Shown: positions 34,390 through 44,875 of the stretch, piece by piece
Layout of the letters: the number at the start of each line of letters is the position of its first letter
Numbering within the stretch: the stretch's first letter is position 1
The notes under the pieces: model-generated
What the model was told of the DNA's origin: nothing
Seen by the model: the letters and a program-made list of their open reading frames with translations, nothing else
Database searches by the model: none
Made by a program: the position numbers and the translations under genes
Assembly: GCF_014635725.1 (NCBI RefSeq)
Contig: NZ_BMDJ01000001.1
Span: 248,001 to 312,000 of the forward strand
From: Pedobacter mendelii
GTDB lineage: Bacteria; Bacteroidota; Bacteroidia; Sphingobacteriales; Sphingobacteriaceae
DNA length: 64,000 bases
Reading direction: 5' to 3'

Positions 34390-35565
34390 TTAAAACAACT
34401 CAAAAATCCCCGCTGCTCCTTGCCCAGTACCTACGCACATGGTTACCATTCCATATTTCTTATTTTGCCTTTTTAACTCGTTCATCATCTGTACGGTAAG
34501 TTTAGCGCCTGTACAACCTAGCGGATGACCCAATGCAATAGCACCACCATTTACATTGATGATATCCGGATTTAAATCCAATGTTCTAATAATCGCTAAA
34601 GATTGAGAAGCAAAAGCCTCATTCAATTCTATTAAATCGATATCGTTTTGTTTTAAGCCAGCTTGTTTTAATGCTTTCGGAATCGCTTCAATCGGACCAA
34701 TACCCATAATTCTTGGTGGAACACCAGCAATGCCATAACTTACTAATCTTGCAATTGGCGTGGCATTTAGTTCTTTCATTTTCTTTTCAGAAACCACCAA
34801 AACAAAGGCTGCACCATCAGAAGTTTGCGAAGAGTTACCAGCGGTTACACTTCCAACTGCATCAAAAACAGGTTTCAACTTTGCTAATTTGTCTAAAGTG
34901 GTATCTGCACGAGGTCCCTCATCGGTATCCACAACATAAGAACGTGTTTTCTTTTTCAGATTCTCATCCAAGTAGTTTTCGTTCACGGTGATTGGTAAAA
35001 CGCCATCTTTCAAATGACCATTTTTTATTGCATGAATTGCTTTCTCATGAGACTTCAGTGAAAAAGCATCCTGGTCTTCACGATTTACATTATATTCTTT
35101 AGCAACAGCTTCAGCGGTTAAACCCATTCCCCAATACCAATCCGGATTGTTTTTCGCAACCTCGGCATTAGGAACCAGTTTCCATCCGCCGAAAGGCATT
35201 CCACTCATTACTTCTACACCACCAGCAATGATGCAATCGGCCATGCCCGCTTTAATTTTGGCAACCGCAGTAGCAATCGTATCTAAACCCGATGCACAAT
35301 AACGGTTTACGGTAACACCCGGAACCTTATCAGTATCCAAGCCCATTAGCGAAATCATACGGGCAATGTTTAAACCCTGTTCTGCCTCTGGAGTAGCATT
35401 ACCCACAATTACATCATCAATTTGTTCATTATCTAAATTCGGAACCGATGCCACTAAAGCTCTGATCACTTCTGCAGCCAAATCATCGGCTCTTGTAAAA
35501 CGGAATACGCCACGGGGAGCTTTGCCCACTGCTGTACGATATCCGGCTATAATGTATGCTTCCAT
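34390..35565 (-). CDS. acetyl-CoA C-acyltransferase (thiolase)
   Basis: A 391-residue thiolase. The nucleophilic Cys90 lies in VNRYCASGLDTIA, the His347 block is NGGAIALGHPLGCTGAK, and the second Cys377 is in CVGTGQGAAGIFELF. It cleaves 3-ketoacyl-CoA in the last step of beta-oxidation. It lies between the fadB-type gene and the acyl-CoA dehydrogenase on the same strand, so these genes probably share regulation by the MarR protein upstream. Confidence 0.95.
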   Translation of the reverse strand: MEAYIIAGYRTAVGKAPRGVFRFTRADDLAAEVIRALVASVPNLDNEQIDDVIVGNATPEAEQGLNIARMISLMGLDTDKVPGVTVNRYCASGLDTIATAVAKIKAGMADCIIAGGVEVMSGMPFGGWKLVPNAEVAKNNPDWYWGMGLTAEAVAKEYNVNREDQDAFSLKSHEKAIHAIKNGHLKDGVLPITVNENYLDENLKKKTRSYVVDTDEGPRADTTLDKLAKLKPVFDAVGSVTAGNSSQTSDGAAFVLVVSEKKMKELNATPIARLVSYGIAGVPPRIMGIGPIEAIPKALKQAGLKQNDIDLIELNEAFASQSLAIIRTLDLNPDIINVNGGAIALGHPLGCTGAKLTVQMMNELKRQNKKYGMVTMCVGTGQGAAGIFELF

Positions 35566-35600
35566 TTTTTTTATATCTAGTAGCTTTATTTAGTATTTAA

Positions 35601-35922
35601 TAGCGAATATCAAGTATCAAGACTGGGCTCGAAACTAGAAATCACCAATATTTTATTATTTAATATTTTGAAAAGCCAATCCTGCATTTCATCTGTTCAT
35701 AAGTCCCGCTATTCGTTTCAATCTTTTTGTGATTGTCGGTATGAGCTTGTCAAAAACCTGCAGCAAAAAGTATTTCCACTTCTATCGGGTTTGGGGCAGT
35801 TAAATAAGCGTTACAAATCCAAATAACACCCCGCCCTGCAGGCACCCCTCTAAAAGAGGGGAATTTTACCTCAAAGTTTTAAATCCCAATCTTGATACTT
35901 GATACTCATATCTCGATACTCA
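35601..35922. repeat. repeat-filled spacer of the beta-oxidation operon
   Basis: This spacer begins with a direct copy of family C (35601-35636) and ends with an inverted copy (35883-35922), so it has complementary ends about 250 bases apart. Between them are a G/C-rich segment and a perfect hairpin, CCCCTCT-AAA-AGAGGGG (35845-35861). No ORF is visible. Confidence 0.65.
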
Positions 35923-35924
35923 AT

Positions 35925-38330
35925 TTAATTCCTCAACGGTTTTCCTTTTGTTATGATGCTTTGAATTCGCTCTAAAGATTTTCTTTCACCTGAAAGCGAT
36001 AAAAATGCCTCACGTTCCAAGTCCAGTAAATATTGCTCACTTACTTCTGTTGGAGAAGATAAATCGCCACCACACATTACATAACCAAGTTTTTCAGAGA
36101 TTTTTTTATCGTGTTCGGAAATGAAATGACCTGCATACATACTATTTGCACCAGCATAAACAATTCCTAAACCTTGTTTACCAAGTACTTTTATATCAGT
36201 GCGTTGAACAGGCTTAGTGTAACCTGCATCAGCTAATTCTATTGCTTTTGCTTTTGCATCGGCCAATAAACGGTTACGGTTCATCGAAATAGAGAATTTG
36301 TCTTTTTGCAGATAACCCAATTCATAAGCCTCGTAACCAGAAGTAGAAACTTTTGCCATACCAATGGTTAGGAAACGGTCTTTCAACGCGTTTTGAACAA
36401 TTTGGTCATCTTTATATTCATCAGAAGCACGTAAAGCAAATTCTTTTGTTCCGCCACCACCTGGAATTACGCCAACACCAAACTCAACTAAGCCCATGTA
36501 TGTTTCAGCAGACAGTTGAACGTGGTCGGCATGTAAACTAAATTCGCAACCACCGCCTAAAGTTAAATTATGCGGTGCCACCACAACCGGAATTGATGAG
36601 TAACGAATGCGCATCGAGGTATTCTGGAACATACGAATTGCCATATTTAATTCGTCCCACTCTTGCTCTACAGCCATCATAAAAATCATTCCCACGTTTG
36701 CACCGGCAGAAAAGTTTGCACCATCATTACCAATTACCAAACCTCGATAATCCTTTTCGGCCATATCAATAGCTTTATTAATTCCCGAAATTACATCTCC
36801 ACCAATTGTATTCATTTTGGTATGGAATTCTACATTTAAAATGCCGTCGCCTAAATCGATAATCGAAACACCTGAATTTTTCCAAAGGGTTTTATTCTCG
36901 CGAATATTATCTAAAATGATGAACTCATCTGTTCCTGGTAAGGCTTTATAAGATTTAGATGGAATGTCGTAGTACTTTTTAATGCCACCCTCAACTTTGT
37001 AAAAGGAAGTATTTCCGGCATCAAGCATTTCATGAACCCAGGCTGCAGCTTTATTTCCGTATTGCTCCATTCCATCAATTGCTTCTTTCAGACCGACAGC
37101 ATCCCAAAGTTCGAACGGACCTAATTCCCAACCGAAACCTGCACGCATAGCATCATCTATACGATACAATTCATCAGAAATTTCTGGAATTCTATCAGAA
37201 ACGTATTCAAATAAGCCGAAAGAAGAATGGCGGAATAATTCGCCTGCCTTATCTTTTCCTTTCGCAAAAATCTTCATACGTTCACGAAGATTTTCAATCG
37301 GCTTGGTCATTTCTAATGTTGCCGATTTAATTTTTTGCTGTGGTTTATATTCTAAAGTTTTTAAATCCAGTGCAAGGATTTCGGTTTTACCTTCAGCTGT
37401 TTTAGTTTTTTTATAGAAGCCTTGTTTGGTTTTATCGCCAAGCCATTTGTTCGTTTCCATTTTTGTAACGTACTCTGGAAGTTTAAATAACTCATGCGCT
37501 TTATCATCGGGACAATTATCGTAAAGGCCTTTGGCTACTTTAATCATAGTATCTAAACCAACCACATCGGAAGTACGGAAAGTAGCAGATTTTGGTCTGC
37601 CCAAAGCAGGACCTGTAAATTTATCTACTTCTTCAACCGTCAAATCTAGTTTTTCAACTAAATGTAGTAGCGCCATAATCGAATACACACCAACACGATT
37701 TGCAATAAATGCTGGTGTATCTTTACATAGAACGGTGGTTTTACCTAAAAATTTATCACCATAATGCATCAAGAAATCAACAATTTCTTGCTTAGTATGT
37801 GGCGTTGGAATTACTTCCAACAATTTTAAATAACGAGGTGGATTAAAAAAGTGCGTTCCGCAGAAATGTGCTTTAAAATCTTCACTTCTTCCTTCAGCCA
37901 TTAAATGGATTGGAATACCTGATGTGTTCGAGGTAATCAAAGTTCCAGGCTTGCGGAATTGCTCTACCTGCTCAAAAACTATTTTCTTGATATCGAGATT
38001 TTCGACAACAACCTCTATTACCCAATCAAAACCAGCAATTTTCGACATATCATCGTCGAAATTCCCTGTATTAATTTTGTTTAAAGCCTTTTTAGAATAA
38101 ACCGGAGATGGATTTGTTTTCACAGCTGTTTGCAAAGCCATATTCACAATTCTATTTTTTACGGCTGGCTTATCTAATGTTAATCCTTTTGCTTGTTCTT
38201 CAGGAGTCAAATCTTTTGGGGCAATATCTAAAAGCAAAACCTCTACCCCAATATTGGCGAAGTGGCATGCAATACGCGAACCCATAATACCCGAGCCTAG
38301 AACAGCAACTTTATTAATGCTTCGTTTCAT
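35925..38330 (-). CDS. fadB: 3-hydroxyacyl-CoA dehydrogenase / enoyl-CoA hydratase fusion
   Basis: An 801-residue bifunctional beta-oxidation enzyme. The dehydrogenase comes first: NAD site VAVLGSGIMGSRIACHFANI, then GTHFFNPPRYLKLLEVIPT and the C-terminal helical repeats. The enoyl-CoA hydratase/isomerase domain is at about 490-700 (LVIGNDGANFSAGANVGMIF; TLGGGCEFSLHADHVQLSAE). This order is the reverse of E. coli FadB, where hydratase is N-terminal, and is common in other phyla. It starts 94 bases after marR. Confidence 0.93.
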   Translation of the reverse strand: MKRSINKVAVLGSGIMGSRIACHFANIGVEVLLLDIAPKDLTPEEQAKGLTLDKPAVKNRIVNMALQTAVKTNPSPVYSKKALNKINTGNFDDDMSKIAGFDWVIEVVVENLDIKKIVFEQVEQFRKPGTLITSNTSGIPIHLMAEGRSEDFKAHFCGTHFFNPPRYLKLLEVIPTPHTKQEIVDFLMHYGDKFLGKTTVLCKDTPAFIANRVGVYSIMALLHLVEKLDLTVEEVDKFTGPALGRPKSATFRTSDVVGLDTMIKVAKGLYDNCPDDKAHELFKLPEYVTKMETNKWLGDKTKQGFYKKTKTAEGKTEILALDLKTLEYKPQQKIKSATLEMTKPIENLRERMKIFAKGKDKAGELFRHSSFGLFEYVSDRIPEISDELYRIDDAMRAGFGWELGPFELWDAVGLKEAIDGMEQYGNKAAAWVHEMLDAGNTSFYKVEGGIKKYYDIPSKSYKALPGTDEFIILDNIRENKTLWKNSGVSIIDLGDGILNVEFHTKMNTIGGDVISGINKAIDMAEKDYRGLVIGNDGANFSAGANVGMIFMMAVEQEWDELNMAIRMFQNTSMRIRYSSIPVVVAPHNLTLGGGCEFSLHADHVQLSAETYMGLVEFGVGVIPGGGGTKEFALRASDEYKDDQIVQNALKDRFLTIGMAKVSTSGYEAYELGYLQKDKFSISMNRNRLLADAKAKAIELADAGYTKPVQRTDIKVLGKQGLGIVYAGANSMYAGHFISEHDKKISEKLGYVMCGGDLSSPTEVSEQYLLDLEREAFLSLSGERKSLERIQSIITKGKPLRN

Positions 38331-38424
38331 CAGTATTTATTTATTTTCTTTTTGGTCTGATGGAACCTACTTTAAAATTGCCTTCAAGTCTGGCAAATAT
38401 AAAGCAGGTTTCATCATAAATTAT

Positions 38425-38859
38425 TTAATCTATAGTATAAGCTACCGTAATATCGTTTAGTTTTATTAACAAATTAATGAAAGTTTCCTTTTCCTTTTTA
38501 GAGAAATGTTCATCTAGGTACTCATTAAATTTGCGCACAACACCTTTAGCCAAATGCTTCTTTTCTTTTCCAAAATCTGTTAAAAAAACCTTTACAGAGC
38601 GTTTGTCTCCAACAGAAGTTTCTCGATAGATTAATTTAGCATCTTCCATATTGTTTAACATGCGAGATAAACTTGTCGCCTTAACACCCAGCAGTGCCGC
38701 TAAATTAGAAACAGCAGTGCCTTCATCATCATTGATATTAATAAGCATATAACCAATTGCCTGAGTTATCCCAAAGCTTGATGCCATTTGGTTATACTTG
38801 TTAAACATATTTTGCCAGGCAAACTTAACGTGGTAATCTAAAGTTTGTTGTTGCTTCAT
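38425..38859 (-). CDS. MarR family transcriptional regulator
   Basis: A 144-residue winged-helix regulator from the ATG at 38859 (MKQQQTLDYHVKFAWQNMFN); a TTG 30 bases upstream is less likely. The DNA-binding region is AVSNLAALLGVKATSLSRML followed by KLIYRETSVGDKRSVKVFLT. It is the first gene of the set followed by fadB, thiolase and acyl-CoA dehydrogenase, so it probably senses an acyl-CoA or fatty acid and controls the operon. The ligand is inferred from context. Confidence 0.88.
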   Translation of the reverse strand: MKQQQTLDYHVKFAWQNMFNKYNQMASSFGITQAIGYMLININDDEGTAVSNLAALLGVKATSLSRMLNNMEDAKLIYRETSVGDKRSVKVFLTDFGKEKKHLAKGVVRKFNEYLDEHFSKKEKETFINLLIKLNDITVAYTID

Positions 38860-38977
38860 TTGGTTAATTTTATTATGCTTGCATAGCAAAGCTAATGAAT
38901 GTATTTTGTTAATGCAATAGCAAAATAAATAAATTTTGTTAAAAGATTCTTAATATTGGCTAACACAATAAACACTT

Positions 38978-39940
38978 ATGAAACATAATAAACAATACTT
39001 GATTATTGCCATTCTCATTATGACAAGCGCAATAGCTAAAGCACAGGTTTCTTATTTCGGAGAAGAAGTATCTAACAGCGGAAAAATTGAAGTTTTAAAA
39101 AAAACTACAACTTTATTTACATTGCAATACGCCGATTATGCTGAAAAGGAAAAATTTGCTGAAGCAATAAAGAAGACCTGGACAATTACCCCTTTTAAAA
39201 TTATAAAACCTGAAGAACTCGCAGGTTATGATACATTACAGAATTATTCTTTTTTTTATTTTGACGCATTTATTGAAAAAGCAGATACAATTACCAATAA
39301 TAATATTGTTTATGAACTTAAACTAGCTACGCCATCAATAAAACCTAAAGAAAAGAATGAAGATGTTTTAGCATTTGTTACACTTTTTTCGGATGTATAC
39401 ACAAATTTATTAGTTAGCGAACAAAGTGGAAGGCTTAATGCAAGAAAAGCTTTAAAAGCTAAACTTTTGAATACCCTTTATAATAATTCAAAATTTCTTA
39501 ATTGGTCACCCGGTTTTTTAGCTGGTTATTTAAAACAAATAAATGATGGATTATTATTGAAACAAAGCAGGCAAATTGATTACCAGTTTTACAACAAAGT
39601 TCGGCTTCCCGATTTAGCCAAAGAAACACTTTATGTTCCGGAATATGTAAGGGAAATATTTTCATCGCAAAAATCGCAGGCAAACCAGTCTAATGTTATT
39701 CAAGAGCCTTACAATTATAAGCTTAAATTTGTATCCTTTGCCGAACTTGATAGCTTGATATTAAGTAAAGATGCAAACATTAAATATTTAGTTTATACTC
39801 AACGCTCCAACGATAAAATAATCAGCATTTACGATAGCAGAGATGATAAAATTATTTACCAAAGATTTTATTTCCAAAACCCCAATTTCGAGATGAATGA
39901 TTTAAATAATATTAAACTGGTTATAAAATCTATTAAATAA
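38978..39940 (+). CDS. secreted hypothetical protein
   Basis: A 320-residue protein with a signal peptide ending AIAKAQ (about residue 22). The mature part alternates charged helices and strands and has no motif I recognise. It diverges from the marR-led operon and is followed by a bidirectional terminator. No function can be assigned. Confidence 0.75.
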   Translation: MKHNKQYLIIAILIMTSAIAKAQVSYFGEEVSNSGKIEVLKKTTTLFTLQYADYAEKEKFAEAIKKTWTITPFKIIKPEELAGYDTLQNYSFFYFDAFIEKADTITNNNIVYELKLATPSIKPKEKNEDVLAFVTLFSDVYTNLLVSEQSGRLNARKALKAKLLNTLYNNSKFLNWSPGFLAGYLKQINDGLLLKQSRQIDYQFYNKVRLPDLAKETLYVPEYVREIFSSQKSQANQSNVIQEPYNYKLKFVSFAELDSLILSKDANIKYLVYTQRSNDKIISIYDSRDDKIIYQRFYFQNPNFEMNDLNNIKLVIKSIK

Positions 39941-39942
39941 AA

Positions 39943-39970
39943 AAAACGCCCCGATAAATCGAGGCGTTTT
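39943..39970. terminator. bidirectional intrinsic terminator
   Basis: AAAACGCCCCGAT and ATCGAGGCGTTTT form a strong stem, with A and T runs on both sides. It serves the convergent hypothetical gene (plus strand) and the OmpA-type gene (minus strand). Confidence 0.9.
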
Positions 39971-39990
39971 AGAAATATATTTAAAATTGA

Positions 39991-41313
39991 TTAGTAAAGG
40001 GTAAACTCTACACGGCGGTTTTGTTGACGACCAGCTGCAGTTTTATTTGTTGCAATTGGTTGAGCTTCACCATAACCTATAGCTTCGATACGAGATGCAT
40101 TAGCTCCTTGAGAAACTAAATAAGCTTTTACCGATTCTGCTCTTGATTTAGATAAACGTAAGTTTAAAGCATCAGAACCTGTATTGTCTGTATGACCAGC
40201 TAATTTTAAGCTAAAGTTTTTCTGAACTAATAATGCTGCAACTCTATTTAAAGATGCATAAGATTTAGAGCGGATAGTTGCTTTGCCTAAATCGAATTCT
40301 AAGTTTTTAATAGCAGCTGCTACAACTTTACGATCTTCTTCAGTAATAACAACTTTCTCAACAACTTTTTCTGGTGTTTTTAATGGGCAACCAGAGCCAT
40401 CTACTACAGTTCCAGAAGGTGTACCCGGACATTTATCCAATTTATCAGCAACACCATCACCATCAGTATCAGTTAATAAGTTATTTAAATCTGAACGTAA
40501 TTTAGCATTTTCAGCTTTTTGAGCATCCAAATCAGATTTTAATGCATTTGCTATGTTTTTAGCAGCTAAAGCTTCATCATACGTTGCAGCAACAGGGTTA
40601 TGGAAAGCCAATTGTTTTCCTTTACCCAAAGCAAATTCTAAACCTGCATAACCGTAGTTATATTTATCATTACTTCCTCCTTTGTATAATCCATCAAGAT
40701 TATCACCATCAACATAGTTAATTGTCCAGCCTAAATCGATGTTAATACCGTCAGAAACTTTAAATTTCGCACCAACACCTACAGGAATAATTAATTCACT
40801 GATGGTTTTGTCGCCAGCATAAGCTGATGTACCTGCAGCAGTTGTAATAGTTGGTTTATAACCAGCTAAACCAGCACCTACAGAAGCATAAAGTTGAACA
40901 GCATTTTCTTTTCTAAACATGTCAATATTAAACATGTTAACAACTGCGTTCAAACTTGCTGAATAATTAAGTTTAGTATCAAAAGCAGATACGGTGTTTG
41001 TTGGCGTAAATCCACTATCAAAAGCTTCAGTATTATCACCTTTCAGTTTTCCCATAACTCCGTCTAAACGTAGTGAGAAATAATTTGTAAATTGTTTTTT
41101 GATGTACAATCCGTAACCAAAACTTGTTTTGTTGTTACTGAAGTCATTTTTTCCACCTAATGGAGATAATGGAGTTAATGCACCTGCGTTAACGCCAATA
41201 GACCAAGTTCTGAATTGAGATGTTGGTGCTACTGGCTCCTGAGCCATTGCTGCAGTACCCGCGAATAATCCGGCTAATATAACCGGTAGAGATTTGAATA
41301 AATTTGATTTCAT
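39991..41313 (-). CDS. OmpA family outer-membrane protein
   Basis: A 440-residue protein from the ATG at 41313 (MKSNLFKSLPVILAGLFAGT, signal peptide ending AAMAQ). It has an N-terminal barrel (about 30-245), a coiled-coil linker (AKNIANALKSDLDAQKAENA), a thrombospondin type 3 repeat (LTDTDGDGVADKLDKCPGTP) and a peptidoglycan-binding OmpA domain (LAGHTDNTGSDALNLRLSKS; RVEFTLY). It links the outer membrane to the cell wall. In-frame codons upstream of 41313 are probably untranslated. Confidence 0.93.
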   Translation of the reverse strand: MKSNLFKSLPVILAGLFAGTAAMAQEPVAPTSQFRTWSIGVNAGALTPLSPLGGKNDFSNNKTSFGYGLYIKKQFTNYFSLRLDGVMGKLKGDNTEAFDSGFTPTNTVSAFDTKLNYSASLNAVVNMFNIDMFRKENAVQLYASVGAGLAGYKPTITTAAGTSAYAGDKTISELIIPVGVGAKFKVSDGINIDLGWTINYVDGDNLDGLYKGGSNDKYNYGYAGLEFALGKGKQLAFHNPVAATYDEALAAKNIANALKSDLDAQKAENAKLRSDLNNLLTDTDGDGVADKLDKCPGTPSGTVVDGSGCPLKTPEKVVEKVVITEEDRKVVAAAIKNLEFDLGKATIRSKSYASLNRVAALLVQKNFSLKLAGHTDNTGSDALNLRLSKSRAESVKAYLVSQGANASRIEAIGYGEAQPIATNKTAAGRQQNRRVEFTLY

Positions 41314-41409
41314 GTCTTTTAAGTTTAACGTTAGCAAGCGTCTCAGACCTGGTACAATCACCATACCAAAAAGTTATTTTCGAAGAAATATTTTTCCACT
41401 TATCAACAA

Positions 41410-43128
41410 TTAATAACCAATAGCGTTATCATCACCACGAGGATCTGCCCCTCCCTGATAAGTACCCCACTTTGTTCTCAAAATAGCATCAACCCTTCCT
41501 ATTGAGCCACGAGACATTATTTTATATCCTTTCGCCTTCAATTTTTCAGTTGTTAAACTATCTAAAGCATCCTTTTCCACATAAACTTCATCGGGTAACC
41601 ACTGGTGATGGAATTTCTTTGCACTTACAGCAGATTGCATTTGCATTTCAAAATCTATTACATTTATGATGGTTTGAAAAACAGACGTTATAATTGTAGA
41701 GCCTCCGGGAGTACCGACAACCATAAACAAATTACCATCTTTTTCCACAATACTGGGTGTCATAGAACTTAACATTCTTTTATTTGGGGCTATAGCATTT
41801 GCCTCGCCACCAACTAAACCATACATGTTAGGCGAACCTGGCTTAACAGAGAAATCGTCCATCTCGTTATTTAAAAGAAATCCTCCGCCTTTCACAACAA
41901 CCAATGAGCCATATGAACCATTCAAAGTTGTTGTTATTGAAACTGCATTACCTTCTTTATCTACTATCGAAAAATGAGTAGTTTCTTCGTGTTCTTTACC
42001 ACTAACATTCCCTGCAAGAACCGAACTGCTTGGTGTTGCGCTGTTCCAATTGAAGGTTGACATTCTATTTTTATTATAGCTATGCTTTAAAAGTTCGTTT
42101 TTTGGAACCGCATAAAAATCAGGATCGCCTAAATGAGTAGCCCTATCTGCATAAACCCTTCTTTCTGCTTCAACAATTAACTGAACTGTGGAATCAGCGT
42201 TATGCCCCCATTTTTTTAAGGGATAAGGCTCCACGGATTGCAATAACTGAATCAAAGCTATTCCGCCACTTGAAGTTGGCGGCATGGTAATAATTTTATA
42301 GCCGCGATAAGTCCCTGTAATTGGTTTTCGCCAGGCAGAATGATAATTTTGTAAATCTATTTTGGTAATTAATCCTTTTCCGTTTTGCATTTCCGCAACA
42401 ATAGAATCCGCAACAGCACCCTCGTAAAAACCTGCTCTTCCTTTTTCCTGTATTAACTTTAAAGTATTTGCCAACTCGTTTTGTACCAACAAATCATTTT
42501 CTTTCCAGGTACTTTCTAAATTAATAAAAGCAGTTCCATTTGGATTAAACTTCATGAAATCTCTGTGCAAACCATTTAATTCTGATGCTTGCCTTTTAGT
42601 GATTTTGAATCCATTTTGAGCCAAATCAATTGCGGGCTGAACAACTTGATTCCAATTCAATTTGCCGTATTTTTTGTGGGCCTCTACCATGCCATCTACA
42701 GAACCAGGAACGCCAACAGCCAATTGACCATATAAACTTTTATCCACTATTGGATTGCCAACAGAATCCAAATACATATCTCTGCGTGCTGATGAGGAAG
42801 CTTTTTCTCTGAAATCCAGTGCATTTATTTCGCCCTTTGCCGAACGATAAACCATAAAACCACCACCACCCAAATTACCCGCATTAGGATAAACTACCGA
42901 TAATGCGAACTGAACAGCAACTGCTGCATCAACCGCATTTCCACCTTTTTTTAAAATCTCTATGCCAACTGCTGATGCTTCAGGATGAGCAGAAACCACC
43001 ATTCCGTTTTTGTACTCGCCACCATTATTTTTACCTAACTGACCACTAACACAACTGGATATTAAAGTTAGAGATAGAAAATAACCTAAAAAAGAAACTC
43101 TAATTTGGTGCTTTGTAATCTTCCGCAT
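41410..43128 (-). CDS. ggt: gamma-glutamyltransferase, lipoprotein form
   Basis: A 572-residue Ntn-hydrolase that cleaves gamma-glutamyl bonds such as in glutathione. The start is the ATG at 43128. The signal segment ends in a lipobox (LTLISSC), so it is probably a lipoprotein. The autoprocessing site is HEETTHFSIVDKEGNAVSIT, where the first Thr of TTHFS becomes the small-subunit N-terminus; GGGFLLNNEMDDF and VGTPGGSTIITSV follow. It starts inside the end of the upstream acyl-CoA synthetase gene (29 bases of overlap). Confidence 0.94.
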   Translation of the reverse strand: MRKITKHQIRVSFLGYFLSLTLISSCVSGQLGKNNGGEYKNGMVVSAHPEASAVGIEILKKGGNAVDAAVAVQFALSVVYPNAGNLGGGGFMVYRSAKGEINALDFREKASSSARRDMYLDSVGNPIVDKSLYGQLAVGVPGSVDGMVEAHKKYGKLNWNQVVQPAIDLAQNGFKITKRQASELNGLHRDFMKFNPNGTAFINLESTWKENDLLVQNELANTLKLIQEKGRAGFYEGAVADSIVAEMQNGKGLITKIDLQNYHSAWRKPITGTYRGYKIITMPPTSSGGIALIQLLQSVEPYPLKKWGHNADSTVQLIVEAERRVYADRATHLGDPDFYAVPKNELLKHSYNKNRMSTFNWNSATPSSSVLAGNVSGKEHEETTHFSIVDKEGNAVSITTTLNGSYGSLVVVKGGGFLLNNEMDDFSVKPGSPNMYGLVGGEANAIAPNKRMLSSMTPSIVEKDGNLFMVVGTPGGSTIITSVFQTIINVIDFEMQMQSAVSAKKFHHQWLPDEVYVEKDALDSLTTEKLKAKGYKIMSRGSIGRVDAILRTKWGTYQGGADPRGDDNAIGY

Positions 43129-44875
43129 CTTTATAAATCTTTTCAACTATATTTTTATTTTTCTCAGTGATAACTTTTCTTTTCAGGCTTAATTTTGGAG
43201 TAAGTTCCCCACCATCAATACTCCATTCTTTTGGTAAAAGCGCAAATCTTTTAACTTGTTCCCATTTTCCAAAGCCTATGCTTGCGGCCTCAATTACTTC
43301 ATTATATTTTGCTAAAACTTGCTCATTTTTAATAATTTCTTCGTTCGAAGTAAATTTGATTCCCTTTCTACCTACCCAAGTTTTAAGTGTTTCGAAATTT
43401 GGCACAATCAAAGCGGAAGGAAACTTTTTGTTCTCACCTAAAACCATTATTTGCTCGATAAAAATAGATTCCTTGTATTTATTTTCAAGCATTTGCGGGG
43501 CAATATATTTACCACCTGCTGTTTTAAACATTTCTTTTTTACGGTCGGTAATTCTTAAAAAACGACCATCAACCAATTCGCCAATATCACCGGTATGGAA
43601 CCAACCATCAGCATCAATTGCTTCCGCGGTTAAATCAGGGCGATTGTAATAACCTTTCATTACCTGATGTCCGCGGGTTAAAACTTCCCCATCTTGGGCA
43701 ATTTTAACCTCTACACCTTTTATAACTTCGCCCACCGAGCCAAACATTGTACCGCCAAAGTGATTAACCGTAATAACTGGCGAAGTTTCTGTTAATCCGT
43801 AACCTTCGAAAACAGGCATTCCTGCAGCCCAAAAAATTCTGGCTAATTTTGGATTTAATGCTGCACCCCCTGAAACAATAACTGTAATTTCCCCACCCAG
43901 AGCCTCCTGCCATTTTTTAAAAACCAGTTTACGGGCAATGCCTAATTTAAAATTATACCATGCACCTGCATCAATGGTATATTTTTCGGCCAAAGCAACA
44001 GACCAAAAGAAAATGCCTTTTTTTATCCCTGTTAAAGCTTTTCCTTTTTCCATTATTTTATCGTAAACTTTCTCAAGCAAACGAGGAACTGTAGAGAATG
44101 AATTTGGTTTTACATGTTGAATATCTGCAACAATTGTATCCATACTTTCTGCGTAATAAACCGAAGTTCGATTAAATAAATAAAGATAAATTATCATTCT
44201 TTCGAAAATATGCGATAATGGCAAAAAGCTTAATCCTTTTTTTACCCCCTCAGGCATTACTACAGCAGAATTTACAAAATTAGCAACTAGATTATTGTGT
44301 GTAAGCATTACACCTTTTGGTGTTCCTGTTGTACCGGAAGTATATATAAGCGTTAAAATATCTTCTGGTTTTATTTTGTCTCGGTATTCATCAAGATTGA
44401 TTTCAGTACTTGCTTTACCTTCATCAATTAGTAAACTCCAGTTTTTCGCACCGGTAACTTCACTAAAGGTATATATTTTTATTTCTGGATTAGCGGCCTC
44501 GACATTTGGTTTCACCTTTTTATACAAATCTTCATCTGCAACAAAAATAACTGAGATTTCTGCATCTTTTAATATGAATTGTATATCATGATCTGCAAGT
44601 GTTGGATAAAGAGGAATTTGGTACGCACCTATTTGATTTGAAGCAAAATCTGCAATATTCCATTCAGGTCGATTATGAGACATTACACCAATACGACTTC
44701 CCTTATCAATTCCTACTTTTATTAAACCACGACTCAAATTATCTACAGCGTCGCAAAATTGTTGTGTAGTATAATTTATCCAATTACCTTTAATTTTTCC
44801 GCTGATAAATTCTTTTTGGGGTTCTTCAAGACTATGTTTTAGGAGATCGAATACCCTTGTGATTGCTGCAGCCAT
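43100..44875 (-). CDS. long-chain fatty acid-CoA ligase (AMP-forming)
   Basis: A 591-residue adenylate-forming enzyme: P-loop-like LTLIYTSGTTGTPKGVMLTH, VFEGYGLTETSPVITVNHFG, GWFHTGDIGELVDGRFLRIT and DRKKEMFKTAGGKYIAP. It activates fatty acids to acyl-CoA in the cytoplasm or at the membrane. It fits with the beta-oxidation genes 5 kb away but is not in the same operon. The ggt gene begins within its last codons. Confidence 0.93.
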   Translation of the reverse strand: MAAAITRVFDLLKHSLEEPQKEFISGKIKGNWINYTTQQFCDAVDNLSRGLIKVGIDKGSRIGVMSHNRPEWNIADFASNQIGAYQIPLYPTLADHDIQFILKDAEISVIFVADEDLYKKVKPNVEAANPEIKIYTFSEVTGAKNWSLLIDEGKASTEINLDEYRDKIKPEDILTLIYTSGTTGTPKGVMLTHNNLVANFVNSAVVMPEGVKKGLSFLPLSHIFERMIIYLYLFNRTSVYYAESMDTIVADIQHVKPNSFSTVPRLLEKVYDKIMEKGKALTGIKKGIFFWSVALAEKYTIDAGAWYNFKLGIARKLVFKKWQEALGGEITVIVSGGAALNPKLARIFWAAGMPVFEGYGLTETSPVITVNHFGGTMFGSVGEVIKGVEVKIAQDGEVLTRGHQVMKGYYNRPDLTAEAIDADGWFHTGDIGELVDGRFLRITDRKKEMFKTAGGKYIAPQMLENKYKESIFIEQIMVLGENKKFPSALIVPNFETLKTWVGRKGIKFTSNEEIIKNEQVLAKYNEVIEAASIGFGKWEQVKRFALLPKEWSIDGGELTPKLSLKRKVITEKNKNIVEKIYKDAEDYKAPN

